DNA of 10,743 bases, taken from the NCBI GenBank assembly GCA_003024985.2, contig PXIH01S0029693.1; one strand, given 5' to 3'. Of this stretch, positions 1 through 8,223 are shown in pieces; position 1 is the first letter of the stretch; each line of letters opens with the position of its first letter. The DNA is from Euperipatoides rowelli (Eukaryota; Onychophora; Udeonychophora; Euonychophora; Peripatopsidae). Under the pieces are notes generated by a model. The model was not told the origin of the DNA. It made no database searches and saw nothing but the letters and a program-made list of their open reading frames with translations. The translations under genes and the position numbers were made by a program.

Positions 1-585
1 AAAAAAAAATCATTTGATTGTAAAATGGTCAAGCAACCAATTATTTTTTTTCTGGTACACTTGAAATGGACTGACCCCTTATCTATTTTTTTGGGGTTTT
101 GATACATGGTCACTAAAAAGTGATTTATAAGCACAACTTTGTTTTTTTTTAAGTCCTTAAAATTACGATTTTTGTCCAAATAAGCGCTGTTTTCAAAAAC
201 TGATTTTGAAAGGAATTCAACCTCATCTTGTCTAACTGTACAGTGTTCTGATTAATAAGCATGAGATGAAATTAATGTTTCCAATGAATGACTAGTTAAG
301 TGGGCCTGACCTATTTCCCATAAAACAAAGGATATGTCGGTATTCTTCGGTAATTAATTTGTCTTGATGATTTATTGAAAAAAAAAAGTACAAATATGAA
401 TTGAAGAGGATACAGTAGGCTAAACAAATTTGTAAGTAGTTAGGATATATTAAGTATTCAAGTTGTAGCTTGTTTATACTTCTGTTGAATAAATTATATC
501 TTTTTTGCTTATTCTAATTGTAAAAAGTTACATTCATGTGTTAAAAAATAAATGACACTGATATTTTGCTTTTTTTTTATTATAG
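1..585 (+). other. 3' part of an intron of the BTB zinc-finger gene
   Basis: This AT-rich stretch has no supportable coding frame and ends in a good splice acceptor directly before the BTB exon. It carries several A/T homopolymer runs and a TAGGCTA word near 414, as in the rest of the non-coding DNA here. The donor site and the upstream exon with the start codon are not recognisable and probably lie left of the window. It could instead be 5' UTR or promoter if translation starts at the ATG at 655, but I find that less likely. Confidence 0.6.
557..585 (+). other. 3' splice site (branch site, pyrimidine tract, AG)
   Basis: CTGAT at 558-562 fits the animal branch-point consensus yUnAy, with the branch A at 561 about 24 bases before the exon. 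It is followed by a T-rich tract and TATTATAG ending at 585. The reading frame of the BTB domain continues unbroken back to 586 and then meets TAG at 583-585, which is exactly what an intron/exon boundary in phase 0 would give. Confidence 0.65.
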
Positions 586-2757
586 GAAAACATTAGAATA
601 TCACAGTATGGTGATTTATTTTTAAAAAACCTCAAAGATTTACAACTTAAGAGCATGCTTACTGATATTACGATAAATAAAACATTTCCAGCTCATAAAA
701 TTGTGTTGGCCATTGCAAGTCCTTTTTTTAAAAATCTTTTTGAAGTATTTCCTAAAATATCGTCTTTAGATCTTTCGGTATCAGATGAAATATGTAACAT
801 TATGTTGACATATGTGTATTTTGGAACTGTTATTCTCTACCCATCTGTCATTGAGGACGTTGAACAATTTTGCATATCATTTGACCTGACTGGATTGTCG
901 AAAATTTGTTTTGAATGGCGAAAAGAAAATTTGATTAATGAAAATCTTGAATCTGACTTAGATAGCGAATCTATTTTAAATCAACATACCTGTGATTATT
1001 TTCACCCTAATAGGAATATTAATGAAGCTGCTGTATCAACACGGTCATCTTTAATACTGATATCATCTGATTTTTATAATAACAAAAATATACCAGACAA
1101 AAACGAATCTGTCTCAAACAAACAAATTAATGATTCATCCCGTTTTGCTTTAAATAATAATATGGAACATGGTTCATTACCTGAGTCATTGCTTTCCGGC
1201 TTTGATTATGATAACACTAGTCCAAGTAATATTAAATCTTTGTCTCAACTTACTTCGAAGAATAATACCAACGATTATTCATCACCAGAGTCATTAATTT
1301 CACTTATGTCGCCTGCATATTTTGAGGAGGTTGATAACATTATTTCAAATAAAAGTAAATCATTTCAAAAACAGCAATTTAATGTCTCATCTCAGTTTGC
1401 TTCATTAAATAGCAAAAACCGTCCAGATTTATTGATGCCCCCTACGTTATTTTCCGATTTTGATAACACTTTGCATACTTCAATTAATACTGGTAATTCT
1501 GCAACTAAAAACAAAGATGGTCCTTTGACTGATAGTCAAACAAATCCTCAAACTTCAGAATCAACCAGTTGTTCATTATTCCCTGTTAATTTTTCAAATA
1601 ATATTGAATTACAAAATCATGTATCTATTAAGCATAAATCAAAAAAACATATATGCAATGTTTGTGGCCTTGATTATTCAACTTTGAATGATTTGAGTAT
1701 TCACATTGAACATCATAAACCTGAATCAGTTGTATGTCCCTATTGCGACTTCAAAAGTGTTAGAGAAATTACTCTAAAAAGACATGTTTCAGTTGTTCAT
1801 AAAGAATATTCTCACCTTTTGAAATGTTCCTTTTGTTCATTTGAATTTGAAAATGAGTTTTTATTAATTAGACACCTAGAAAACACTCATCATTCACAGC
1901 CAATTAATGAGTTTATTGATTTGGAGAAAAAATGCTTAGGAAATGAAAAAGCATTTGCATCACCTGCTAAATTATCCATTTCTGCTTTAAATAAAATAAT
2001 GATTAGCTGTCCATACTGTCCGAATACTTACAAAACAGTGGTTGCCACCAAAAAACACATTAAAATTCATAGAAAAACATTTTTGTTGAAATGTACAGAA
2101 TGTGATTTCACTTGTAAGAGACTTGACGCTCTGGCTCAACACATGGCTAATGTTCATGAGTATCCAAGCAAAAGTCATCTCTTGCAAAACTATGATCCAC
2201 AGTCTGATTGTTCTAATTCTGGTTATTCAAAATTTCCAAGTAAAGAAAATAGAATAGAGAAATCAAATTCTAGTGATTCCCTAGACAACACTGTAAAATC
2301 TCCAAAACTTTTTAAAGCCAGAAATGATGAAAAGAACAAACAAAACCGATTGATTTACAAAAATTCTGAAGTTAAAAACCATTTTGTGCGAAGATATAAT
2401 ACTAGGCCTAGAAAAAGTTTAAGACATTTAGATCAGAAAATAATTCCAATGACAAAATTGAACACATTTCCACAATCCACTTTAGATAAAAGTGATTTAA
2501 GTATTAAAAACTCAAAAATGTTTTCTTGTCCTTACTGTGCACCATGGACTTCAAATTTGATTGATCTTGAAAATCATATTTTGGCTACCCATAAAAATAA
2601 TATAGTGTATACGTGTCCTTTGTGCGAGTCTGAAACCCATAGTTATGTTGAGTTTATAGCTCATGTTAAAAAAGTTCATAATTTAGACAATAAAAACGAG
2701 TCACATCTAATGAAAACTATAGATACTAATTTAATATCACAAAAAACTACCGATTAG
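586..2757 (+). CDS. BTB/POZ domain C2H2 zinc-finger protein, last coding exon (5' partial)
   Basis: Probable nuclear DNA-binding regulator: BTB domains dimerise and recruit partners, and C2H2 fingers bind DNA. The exon encodes 723 residues. Counting from the Met at 655, the BTB domain runs to about residue 88, with the typical D-I-T-I, F-P-A-H-K-I-V-L-A, S-P-F-F, Y-V-Y-F-G-T-V and late L-T-G-L-x-x-x-C blocks. The 23 codons from 586 to 655 read like the first BTB helix (YGDLFLKNLKDLQLKS), so I start at the splice acceptor. A Ser/Asn-rich linker follows (about 95-300). There are seven canonical C2H2 fingers in three groups: 334-413 (three), 452-501 (two) and 625-675 (two). A degenerate finger at 306-327 lacks its second Cys. 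Several fingers share a C-P-Y-C knuckle, and TGEKP linkers are absent. A basic patch at 579-590 (RRYNTRPRKSLR) may be a nuclear signal. The exon ends at TAG 2755-2757. I cannot assign an orthologue. Zinc-dependent DNA binding is inferred from the family. Confidence 0.88.
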   Translation, partial: ENIRISQYGDLFLKNLKDLQLKSMLTDITINKTFPAHKIVLAIASPFFKNLFEVFPKISSLDLSVSDEICNIMLTYVYFGTVILYPSVIEDVEQFCISFDLTGLSKICFEWRKENLINENLESDLDSESILNQHTCDYFHPNRNINEAAVSTRSSLILISSDFYNNKNIPDKNESVSNKQINDSSRFALNNNMEHGSLPESLLSGFDYDNTSPSNIKSLSQLTSKNNTNDYSSPESLISLMSPAYFEEVDNIISNKSKSFQKQQFNVSSQFASLNSKNRPDLLMPPTLFSDFDNTLHTSINTGNSATKNKDGPLTDSQTNPQTSESTSCSLFPVNFSNNIELQNHVSIKHKSKKHICNVCGLDYSTLNDLSIHIEHHKPESVVCPYCDFKSVREITLKRHVSVVHKEYSHLLKCSFCSFEFENEFLLIRHLENTHHSQPINEFIDLEKKCLGNEKAFASPAKLSISALNKIMISCPYCPNTYKTVVATKKHIKIHRKTFLLKCTECDFTCKRLDALAQHMANVHEYPSKSHLLQNYDPQSDCSNSGYSKFPSKENRIEKSNSSDSLDNTVKSPKLFKARNDEKNKQNRLIYKNSEVKNHFVRRYNTRPRKSLRHLDQKIIPMTKLNTFPQSTLDKSDLSIKNSKMFSCPYCAPWTSNLIDLENHILATHKNNIVYTCPLCESETHSYVEFIAHVKKVHNLDNKNESHLMKTIDTNLISQKTTD
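1117..1485 (+). repeat. Degenerate internal duplication in the linker of the BTB zinc-finger protein
   Basis: Two ~40-residue blocks align by eye. Residues ~155-193 (1117-1233) carry SSRFAL, then PESLLSGF and DNT. Residues ~238-277 (1366-1485) carry SSQFAS, then a Pro-Asp-Leu-Leu block, LFSDF and DNT. A shorter third echo, PESLIS followed by an acidic stretch, lies between them at about 211-230. The DNA is also similar (for example GATAACACT in both). It suggests an old tandem duplication in a disordered linker, and the repeated acidic/hydrophobic motif could be a short binding motif. Confidence 0.5.
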
Positions 2758-3436
2758 TAAAAACAATGAAAAATGATGTGATAGTCTTATCAGCTAATTG
2801 TCTAAAATAGTATAAATTACAAATCATTATCAAAAAAAAAAAAAATCTAATGTCACCGCTAATTGGTTATTTGAAAATTTGAACTTTCTTGCTAATTGTA
2901 TTCATTAATATAAAAAGAAAAGATTCACCTCTTTCACACGATAAGGATATTTGATTTAATATCACAGATACAGTATGTTTCCAAATCTTTAAGGTTTAAA
3001 ATTCCAATTTAAAAAAAAAAAAATGTTATAAGCCTTATTAGAATTATTTACATTTGAAGTTCATTACATTTTAATGTCAATAATATTGACAAATATTATT
3101 CTAGTTCTATGCTAATCCAGCCAAAATTGAACTTGGGCACAAAAAAGTTTAAATAGAGATTATGGTAGTTCTCAACATTCTACATGTTTTCTTTGATGGC
3201 ATATGTTCTAATGCAGGCTATAGGCTAGTTTAGGCTACTTTATGATTCAGGAATGTTTTATAATTAGGCTAAATGATGTTTACGGGACTTTTTCAAGATG
3301 AAAATATTGTTGACAAGTTTAATTTAAATTTCGTAAATATTTTTACTTTTTTTTTTACTTCTATTTTTTTTTTTACATTTTTAACAGATCTCTATTGAGG
3401 CTATAGTTTATAAAGGAAATTTATTTAATGATTTAA

Positions 3437-3455
3437 TTTTTTTTTTTTTTTTTTT
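3437..3455. repeat. T19 homopolymer
   Basis: Nineteen consecutive T, followed by GCAG. The combination imitates a splice acceptor (pyrimidine tract plus CAG), but no open frame of useful length follows. I treat it as a homopolymer, or possibly the poly-A tail remnant of a minus-strand retrocopy, for which I see no body. Confidence 0.7.
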
Positions 3456-3573
3456 GCAGTGAATTTTATTGACACATAATTTTAAAATATTTAGCTTTTC
3501 TTTCGATTTTTAAGAGAGATTTAGGCTTAAATACAAGCATGTATGTAATTGTGAAATTTGATTACTGGTAGCT

Positions 3574-3744
3574 ACAGTAAATAATTTTTTTTAAAATTTA
3601 GTTTTTTTTCCCCTTATAGGGCCTAATTTACCTGTATGTTGAGTTTGTTTCTTTTTTATTTTATTTTTGACTAAATAAAAATATACAAGTTGCTTGAGTT
3701 AAATTTAAGCTGCTACACATTTGTCAAAAATAATTATTTACTGT
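3574..3744. repeat. Inverted-repeat pair, possible small MITE-like element
   Basis: ACAGTAAATAATT at 3574-3586 is the exact reverse complement of AATTATTTACTGT at 3732-3744, and similarity continues inwards with mismatches across a T-rich stretch. The ~170-bp AT-rich span has no coding content. No convincing target-site duplication is visible, so this may be chance in AT-rich DNA or a decayed miniature element. Confidence 0.25.
3674..3679 (+). terminator. Candidate polyadenylation signal AATAAA
   Basis: First canonical AATAAA downstream of the zinc-finger stop codon, about 920 bases after it, followed by a modestly T/G-containing stretch (GTTGCTTGAGTT). In DNA this AT-rich the hexamer arises often by chance, so this is a candidate only. 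Confidence 0.25.
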
Positions 3745-4643
3745 GCCATAACTTAACTACTACTGTAGTTCATAATTACCTATTTATTTTTCTAATCATT
3801 AAAACATGATAAATAGAACTGAACCGATTTCAGGCAATTAGGATAATAAAAAAGTACACAAGTAAGCTGAAATCATTTTTTTTTTTCATAAAAATAAATT
3901 TGTTATTTATTAATATATTAGCGACAATTTATACCTTTTCAAATTTTTTTTAGGTGAAATTTTATTTTAGTATTTATTTTTATTTTTCAAAGTAAGTTAA
4001 TCAATTTTGAATTAATAGCTTATATTCTAAATTTTAGGTCTATTTGTTTTATGAACAGTAAATATGTGGTTTTAATAGCCTACCTGCTCTATTTGTCTAT
4101 TTTGGCTAATTATTTTTTATTTGTTATTGACCATTGTGAAACATAAATAATTTTTTACAACAATATTTTTATCAGTAGCCTAGGCTAGTCATTTTCAATT
4201 TAATTTCTTCTCCCCCTGACCCCATCTTCAAATACATTTTAATGATTCTGAGCCCGGTCATCAATCAAGAGATTATTGTTTTGTTAATTTATTTGATCAA
4301 CATGTAGAAGAGGCTTTTTAGTATTACCGGTAAATTAAAATCATTTTTTTAACATATTGTTTTAAAAACTGTTTAACGCTTTTTATTTTTTTTAAAATAA
4401 TGCACATATCGTTAAAAAAAGCTCAATTGTAAGTTACCAATTTGTTTTGCATGTGATCCATTAAAACTCGAGACATGAATCATTGGTAGGCTATATCTTT
4501 TGTTTATTGTTAAGTAGTTTCTGTGGGGGGGAAAAAATGTCCAACATCTGTTAGTAAAATCATTTCCATCTTGAACTAATTTCTGCAAATTGATCAGTTT
4601 ATAATTATGTTATCTGATCTTACGGTAATTATTTATACATTTG

Positions 4644-4706
4644 TAATAATGTCTAGGTCAAAAGACATTATTAAATTTTATATAATACTGTAGGTATTAT
4701 ATAAAA
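4644..4706. repeat. Two adjacent perfect hairpins
   Basis: The first hairpin has 11-bp arms at 4644-4654 and 4663-4673 with an 8-base loop. The second has 13-bp arms (TTTTATATAATAC and its complement) at 4676-4688 and 4694-4706 with a 5-base loop TGTAG. They are separated by two bases. Both are AT-rich, so function is doubtful, but two perfect stems side by side stand out. Confidence 0.6.
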
Positions 4707-5520
4707 CATACAGTAGGAAGTAATAAGAGTTTTTTTTTTTTGTAAAACAAAAATTTAGAAAAAAAAATTTGAGTAGTCTATAACCAATAATGTTTATTTA
4801 GTGTAAATTTTAAAAATTCATTGTTGAAAGAAAAAAAAAAAAGATTTTGTTTTTGCTTTGTACACCTTTGTTTCTTCATGCACAAATTTTTGTATTTCTC
4901 TCAGACTGGTAATATATATATATTGGACTGATTACATTTTGTCATACATACAGTATATTGTCCAAGAATTGCTATATAGTTATTTTTTAATTTAAAGATC
5001 TGTTTATGTCATGATTGCTATCTAGTGAAAGCAAATCCAAATACCAATTTTCATAAATTTTGTTAAATTTTAAACATTTAAATAGCACTTTGCACATCAA
5101 ATCAGAGTTTAAAAATGTTTGCAAGTAAATGTACCGGTATGTGAAATGTTAAGACAATGTTCAATTTTAGTTTTTGTTTTTCCTTTATGTTATAGGCCTA
5201 GTGTTTCAAATGTTTGAATTTTTATTTTTGTTGTGATTGAATTTATATATTGTTTTGAAAAGAAAGAACAATCTTTATTCAAATTATTATTGATTTAAAG
5301 TTTAAAAATTAATATATTATAAGTTAAATAAATGTATTTTATTTTAATTTTGTTGTGATTGTTAACAATTTATTAAAAAAAAAATCTTCAAATTATTAAG
5401 AATTGTACGGTATTTTATTTTGAATAAAAGTTATAAATGTAACATTGATTTAATGTATTTGTCAATTTGTTGACTCATAATTATTCTCATGGAAGCTTAT
5501 TGTCAAGTTCAATTATTAGA

Positions 5521-5532
5521 GGGGGGGGGGGG
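5521..5532. repeat. G12 homopolymer
   Basis: Twelve G in a row inside otherwise AT-rich DNA, only eight bases before the hairpin at 5540. It is a likely polymorphic mononucleotide repeat. Confidence 0.8.
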
Positions 5533-5539
5533 AGCAGAA

Positions 5540-5581
5540 AAGTAGAAAAATTTAGGCCGTCCGGCTTAAATTTTTCTACTT
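5540..5581. repeat. Long hairpin with a GC-rich tip
   Basis: AAGTAGAAAAATTTA at 5540-5554 is perfectly complementary to TAAATTTTTCTACTT at 5567-5581. The stem continues through a G-T wobble and three G-C/C-G pairs at the tip (GGCC with GGCT), giving about 19 pairs with a 4-base loop. It could be a foldback element end, a template-switch scar or a structured transcript segment. There is no sign of a miRNA-length precursor. Confidence 0.7.
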
Positions 5582-6315
5582 ATTTTGATTATAAATTTCA
5601 TATTTCTACCCATAAAGGGCTCGGGTATACATTTGTTGTAAAAATTTCAAAATGTTTAAACAAAATGTTGCCGAGACATTGTCAGTAGCCTACCGGTAAT
5701 TAATTTTAGCTTTAAAAAGTAAATTTTTAAAAAAATCTTGTATTAAAAAAAAATTTACTGATCTTTAGTAGAAATTGAACAATTATTTTCTAGTGCAATT
5801 ATACCAGTGACAATAATTATAACCTAGCCTTAAAAAAATGAAATTATCATAAGCTCCTTAAAATAATACATGGCATACTGTATGTATATAGTTTCCACAT
5901 GTACTCCACTATGTCACATTGCTATCCAGTAGGCTAACTTTTATACAAAAAAGTTGCCTTTGATATTAAATTTTTATTGCCATGATATTAAAAATTAAAT
6001 TATTGCTTAATATAGCCGACCTATATTAGGCCTATATAGCCTACTGTATATAATCTGAGATTTATGTAAAAACTAATACCGATAGTACCGTAACTGTTAT
6101 TGAGTTAATGATATTTTTGTTGTAAAAAAATGTTTAAATTTTTTAAAAGTGTCACGTTTTGTTTACTTTTTAACAAGTTCACTGCGGATGATATTTGCAA
6201 TACTCATCCTATATGCGGAATAGTTTTTTTTCTTATAAAATGTATTTAGAAATTATGATAACTTTGTATAAGTATTTATTAATTATTATGCAATGTGCTG
6301 TAGTTATTAGGCTGT

Positions 6316-6331
6316 GTCTAAGATCAGAGTC
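6316..6331 (+). repeat. 16-bp near-palindrome, copy 1 (2 mismatches)
   Basis: This matches GACTCAGATCAGAGTC except at two positions in the left arm (GTCTA instead of GACTC). The last 11 bases, AGATCAGAGTC, are identical to copies 2 and 3. Confidence 0.6.
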
Positions 6332-6371
6332 TGTCGCATATTGCTAAACTTTCTTTTACTGTGTGCTGAGC

Positions 6372-6387
6372 GACTCAGATCAGAGTC
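6372..6387 (+). repeat. 16-bp near-palindrome, copy 2 (GACTCAGATCAGAGTC)
   Basis: Identical to copy 3 at 7071-7086. The sequence is GACTC and GAGTC arms around GATC, broken only by one A/A mismatch on each side of the centre. The flanks also agree with copy 3 (TGCT before, allowing a 5-base insertion here, and A after). Confidence 0.75.
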
Positions 6388-6690
6388 ACATAAAACAGGC
6401 TTTTATTACAAAGAAATTCTCAAAAGTCCTAAAGTTTATTTGATAAAAATAAATGCACAATAAAATATATAGCATACAACAGAATGGGAAAGGGATTTTG
6501 GAACTAATTTACTGTATACCCATAAGACATTATGTTAAATAGGCTACCAGTAATAAAAAAATCTATCTGAACACATAAAAAAAAAACTTTTTTTTTTCTA
6601 TTTCTTATCAGGAATTTAAATTTGCAACTTAGAGAAATTATATCCAACTAACAGATTTTTTTTAATTATTTATTTTTTAGTGTCTGCTAT

Positions 6691-6709
6691 AAAAAAAAAA
6701 AAAAAAAAA
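6691..6709. repeat. A19 homopolymer
   Basis: Nineteen consecutive A. No retrocopy body or target-site duplication is visible upstream, so it is annotated as a mononucleotide repeat only. Confidence 0.7.
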
Positions 6710-7038
6710 CAGTTTATCTTTTTCTTTTACTGAGTCTCACTTATTTTATATAGAATTTTATTGTTTTGATTTTTAAAATTGATTTAAATTTAGGTTTAAA
6801 AAATCTATAAGTTTATTCCTAAATGTTTTATAATATTTGTATTAGGCTACCTGAAAGTAAAAATTTTAGAATCGCTTGAAAATAATATCACAGTGACCCT
6901 CAAACTAAAGAAAATTTCAAATGATCAAGAAATAAGCTTTTTTACTTCCTATTTTATGTGCTTAAATAATAAACAAATGCTGTTGCCCAATTCATATTTA
7001 CATTTTGAAACTTGTAAGTTACACAAACGACTTGGATT

Positions 7039-7089
7039 TGAGTCATCAGTATATTGTGATAGTTCATGCTGACTCAGATCAGAGTCATC
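7039..7089. promoter_or_regulatory. Cluster of AP-1-like sites
   Basis: TGAGTCA at 7039-7045 and its reverse complement TGACTCA at 7070-7076 are both exact AP-1/TRE heptamers. GAGTCATC occurs twice (7040-7047 and 7082-7089). Three related sites lie within 51 bp. No gene start is visible nearby, so an enhancer role is only a guess. The copies may simply be repeat-derived. Confidence 0.3.
7071..7086 (+). repeat. 16-bp near-palindrome, copy 3 (GACTCAGATCAGAGTC)
   Basis: Exact repeat of copy 2, about 700 bp downstream and in the same orientation. Preceded by T, it creates a consensus AP-1 heptamer TGACTCA at 7070-7076. Confidence 0.75.
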
Positions 7090-7492
7090 CACAATGAAAG
7101 TGTTAAAACATTTTGTAACTGGTTTTTTGTGGAAGTGCTCTGTACAAATTCACTTTTTAAACTGGAATGACAAATTATAAATATTTTTTCCTCAGAAATA
7201 ACACTAGGTGGGCCTAGTAGTAGAATAGATTATTTGATAACGTAGACAAGTGCATTTGTCTAAAACTCCTTAGAGATGGAATATAAATTCCCTATTTGTG
7301 GCCAGATGATACCACCTTATCCACAATGGTTTCTAGAAAGATTTATCTGGTCAATATTATACATAGTAGGCTGGGTAAGAAGCATATTTCAAGAGAAAAC
7401 TGCAGTTTGTGAGCAGAAAACCAAATTTGGAGCATTTCTTCATGACACCCGTAAGAAGTGGGGCCACCTGAAAATTGCCCCAAAACCAAGCT

Positions 7493-7775
7493 GGCAGCCA
7501 TTTTAAAAAAATGACTGCCAAAAGCTTTTTTATCCTAAAGTATGCAAATTTGGTGTACATTTATATGTTTTTAAGGGCACGAAACTAAAAAAAACAACTT
7601 TAAAATAGTGTTAGACTCACCTATGATTTTGGTAAAAAATGGGTGCCATTTTTCAAAATGGCTGCCAAAATTTTTCTCTTTGAAATATGCAAGTTGGTTT
7701 CAATTTAAAGGTTTTGAAGGGTGCTGAAGTAAGAAAAGTCCTTTAAAATTGTTCAGACACACCTAGATTGGTAGG
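7493..7775. repeat. Two diverged tandem copies of a ~143-bp repeat with GCCATTTT palindromes
   Basis: Copy 1 spans about 7493-7633 and copy 2 about 7641-7775. Shared landmarks in the same order are a GGCAGCCATTTT-type inverted repeat (arms 7493-7504/7508-7519 and 7641-7652/7655-7666), CTGCCAAAA, TATGCAA, AGGGCACGAA/AGGGTGCTGAA, CTTTAAAAT and AGAC(T/A)CACCTA. The offset shrinks from 148 to 142 along the unit through small indels. From memory, ATGGCNGCCATTTT units occur in many copies in marine invertebrate genomes. Here they sit directly upstream of the decayed element and may be part of its 5' region. Confidence 0.7.
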
Positions 7776-7880
7776 TTCGACTTAGCAGACCTTTTAGCAC
7801 AAGATGATCTGATTGCCCAGGAAGCAAAGTACCATAAACATTATTATAACCCTCTATTTAACGAATTAGATCAAAAATAA
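7767..7880 (+). pseudogene. Element fragment: first recognisable block (frame 3), ending at TAA
   Basis: About 37 codons ending at TAA 7878-7880. Its D-D-L-I-A-Q-E-A-K-Y-H block matches, in my recollection, an N-terminal part of the same repeated family. It is the most upstream segment I can assign, and the preceding in-frame codon is TAG at 7764. The frame then shifts before the next block. Confidence 0.6.
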
Positions 7881-7945
7881 ATTTAAAATCCAAAGGACTA
7901 ACTAATGTGAGTCAAAGTGTTTGGCCAATATATCAGAGAAAATAA

Positions 7946-8221
7946 ATTCTGAAGATACAGAATACATCTTCAAAATGGCTTGATCTCTCTACTGCATACA
8001 CAAATCGATTAACCCATCTCTTACTAGGACAAAATGGAGGTGAAATGCCAAATGTTCATACAATCCATCTCCGAGAGAGGATTATATTGAATTTCCCAGA
8101 GTTGCAAGCTCTTAAGTCAGGAAGGGAGTACACCCTTTTCAAGAATAGTGCTAATGTTTTCACGGATATCACTTCTCTAGATGTGTCAGATACTGATGCT
8201 GCCGGGTTATTAAGTTCGTAA
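7946..8221 (+). pseudogene. Element fragment (frame 2): SKWLDLSTAY to FPELQALKSGRE
   Basis: An open stretch of 91 codons with no start codon of its own, closed by TAA at 8219-8221. The block GEMPNVHTIHLRERI followed by FPELQALK is family-like. The next block (8224-8436) is in frame 1, so a small indel lies near 8210-8224. Confidence 0.65.
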
Positions 8222-8223
8222 GA

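Larger units (their letters stand above)
2758..3679 (+). other. 3' UTR / 3' flank of the BTB zinc-finger gene
   Basis: Non-coding, AT-rich sequence following the stop codon. There is no AATAAA in the first 900 bases, only weaker variants such as AATATA near 2908. The first canonical AATAAA is at 3674-3679. The true mRNA end cannot be placed from the sequence. The stretch includes a T19 run at 3437-3455. Confidence 0.35.
2758..6315. other. Long AT-rich intergenic region without a gene
   Basis: All six frames are short and AT-driven, with no conserved-looking protein. The region holds many A/T homopolymers, a run of seven G near 4525, a run of twelve G at 5521-5532, several hairpins (listed separately) and scattered TAGGCTA, TACCGGTA and TACAGTA words. 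I see no tRNA, rRNA or other structured RNA gene. Confidence 0.7.
6332..7492. other. AT-rich region without a supportable gene
   Basis: It contains the A19 run at 6691-6709, other homopolymers, the 16-bp motif copies and the AP-1-like cluster. A 76-codon ATG frame at 7276-7506 runs into the tandem repeat at 7493. It has no recognisable domain and I do not call it a gene. Composition becomes less AT-rich from about 7280, so the boundary of the downstream element may already lie near there. Confidence 0.6.

Noticed and set aside
1987-2187. 66-codon open frame on the minus strand inside the zinc-finger exon
   Set aside because: It is a shadow of the + strand finger codons. It has no domain and no independent support.
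3437-3470. T19 plus GCAG as a splice acceptor of a further exon
   Set aside because: All three frames after it close within a few codons, and the zinc-finger protein already ends at 2757. It could at most be a UTR exon.
5467-5688. 73-codon + strand frame over the G12 run and hairpin
   Set aside because: It starts with TTG, includes a poly-Gly stretch encoded by the G12 run and the hairpin, and has no protein-like conservation.
7276-7506. 76-codon + strand frame with an ATG
   Set aside because: It has no recognisable domain, ends inside the tandem repeat, and a minus frame of similar length overlaps it. It may be part of the element's 5' region but is not supportable as a gene.
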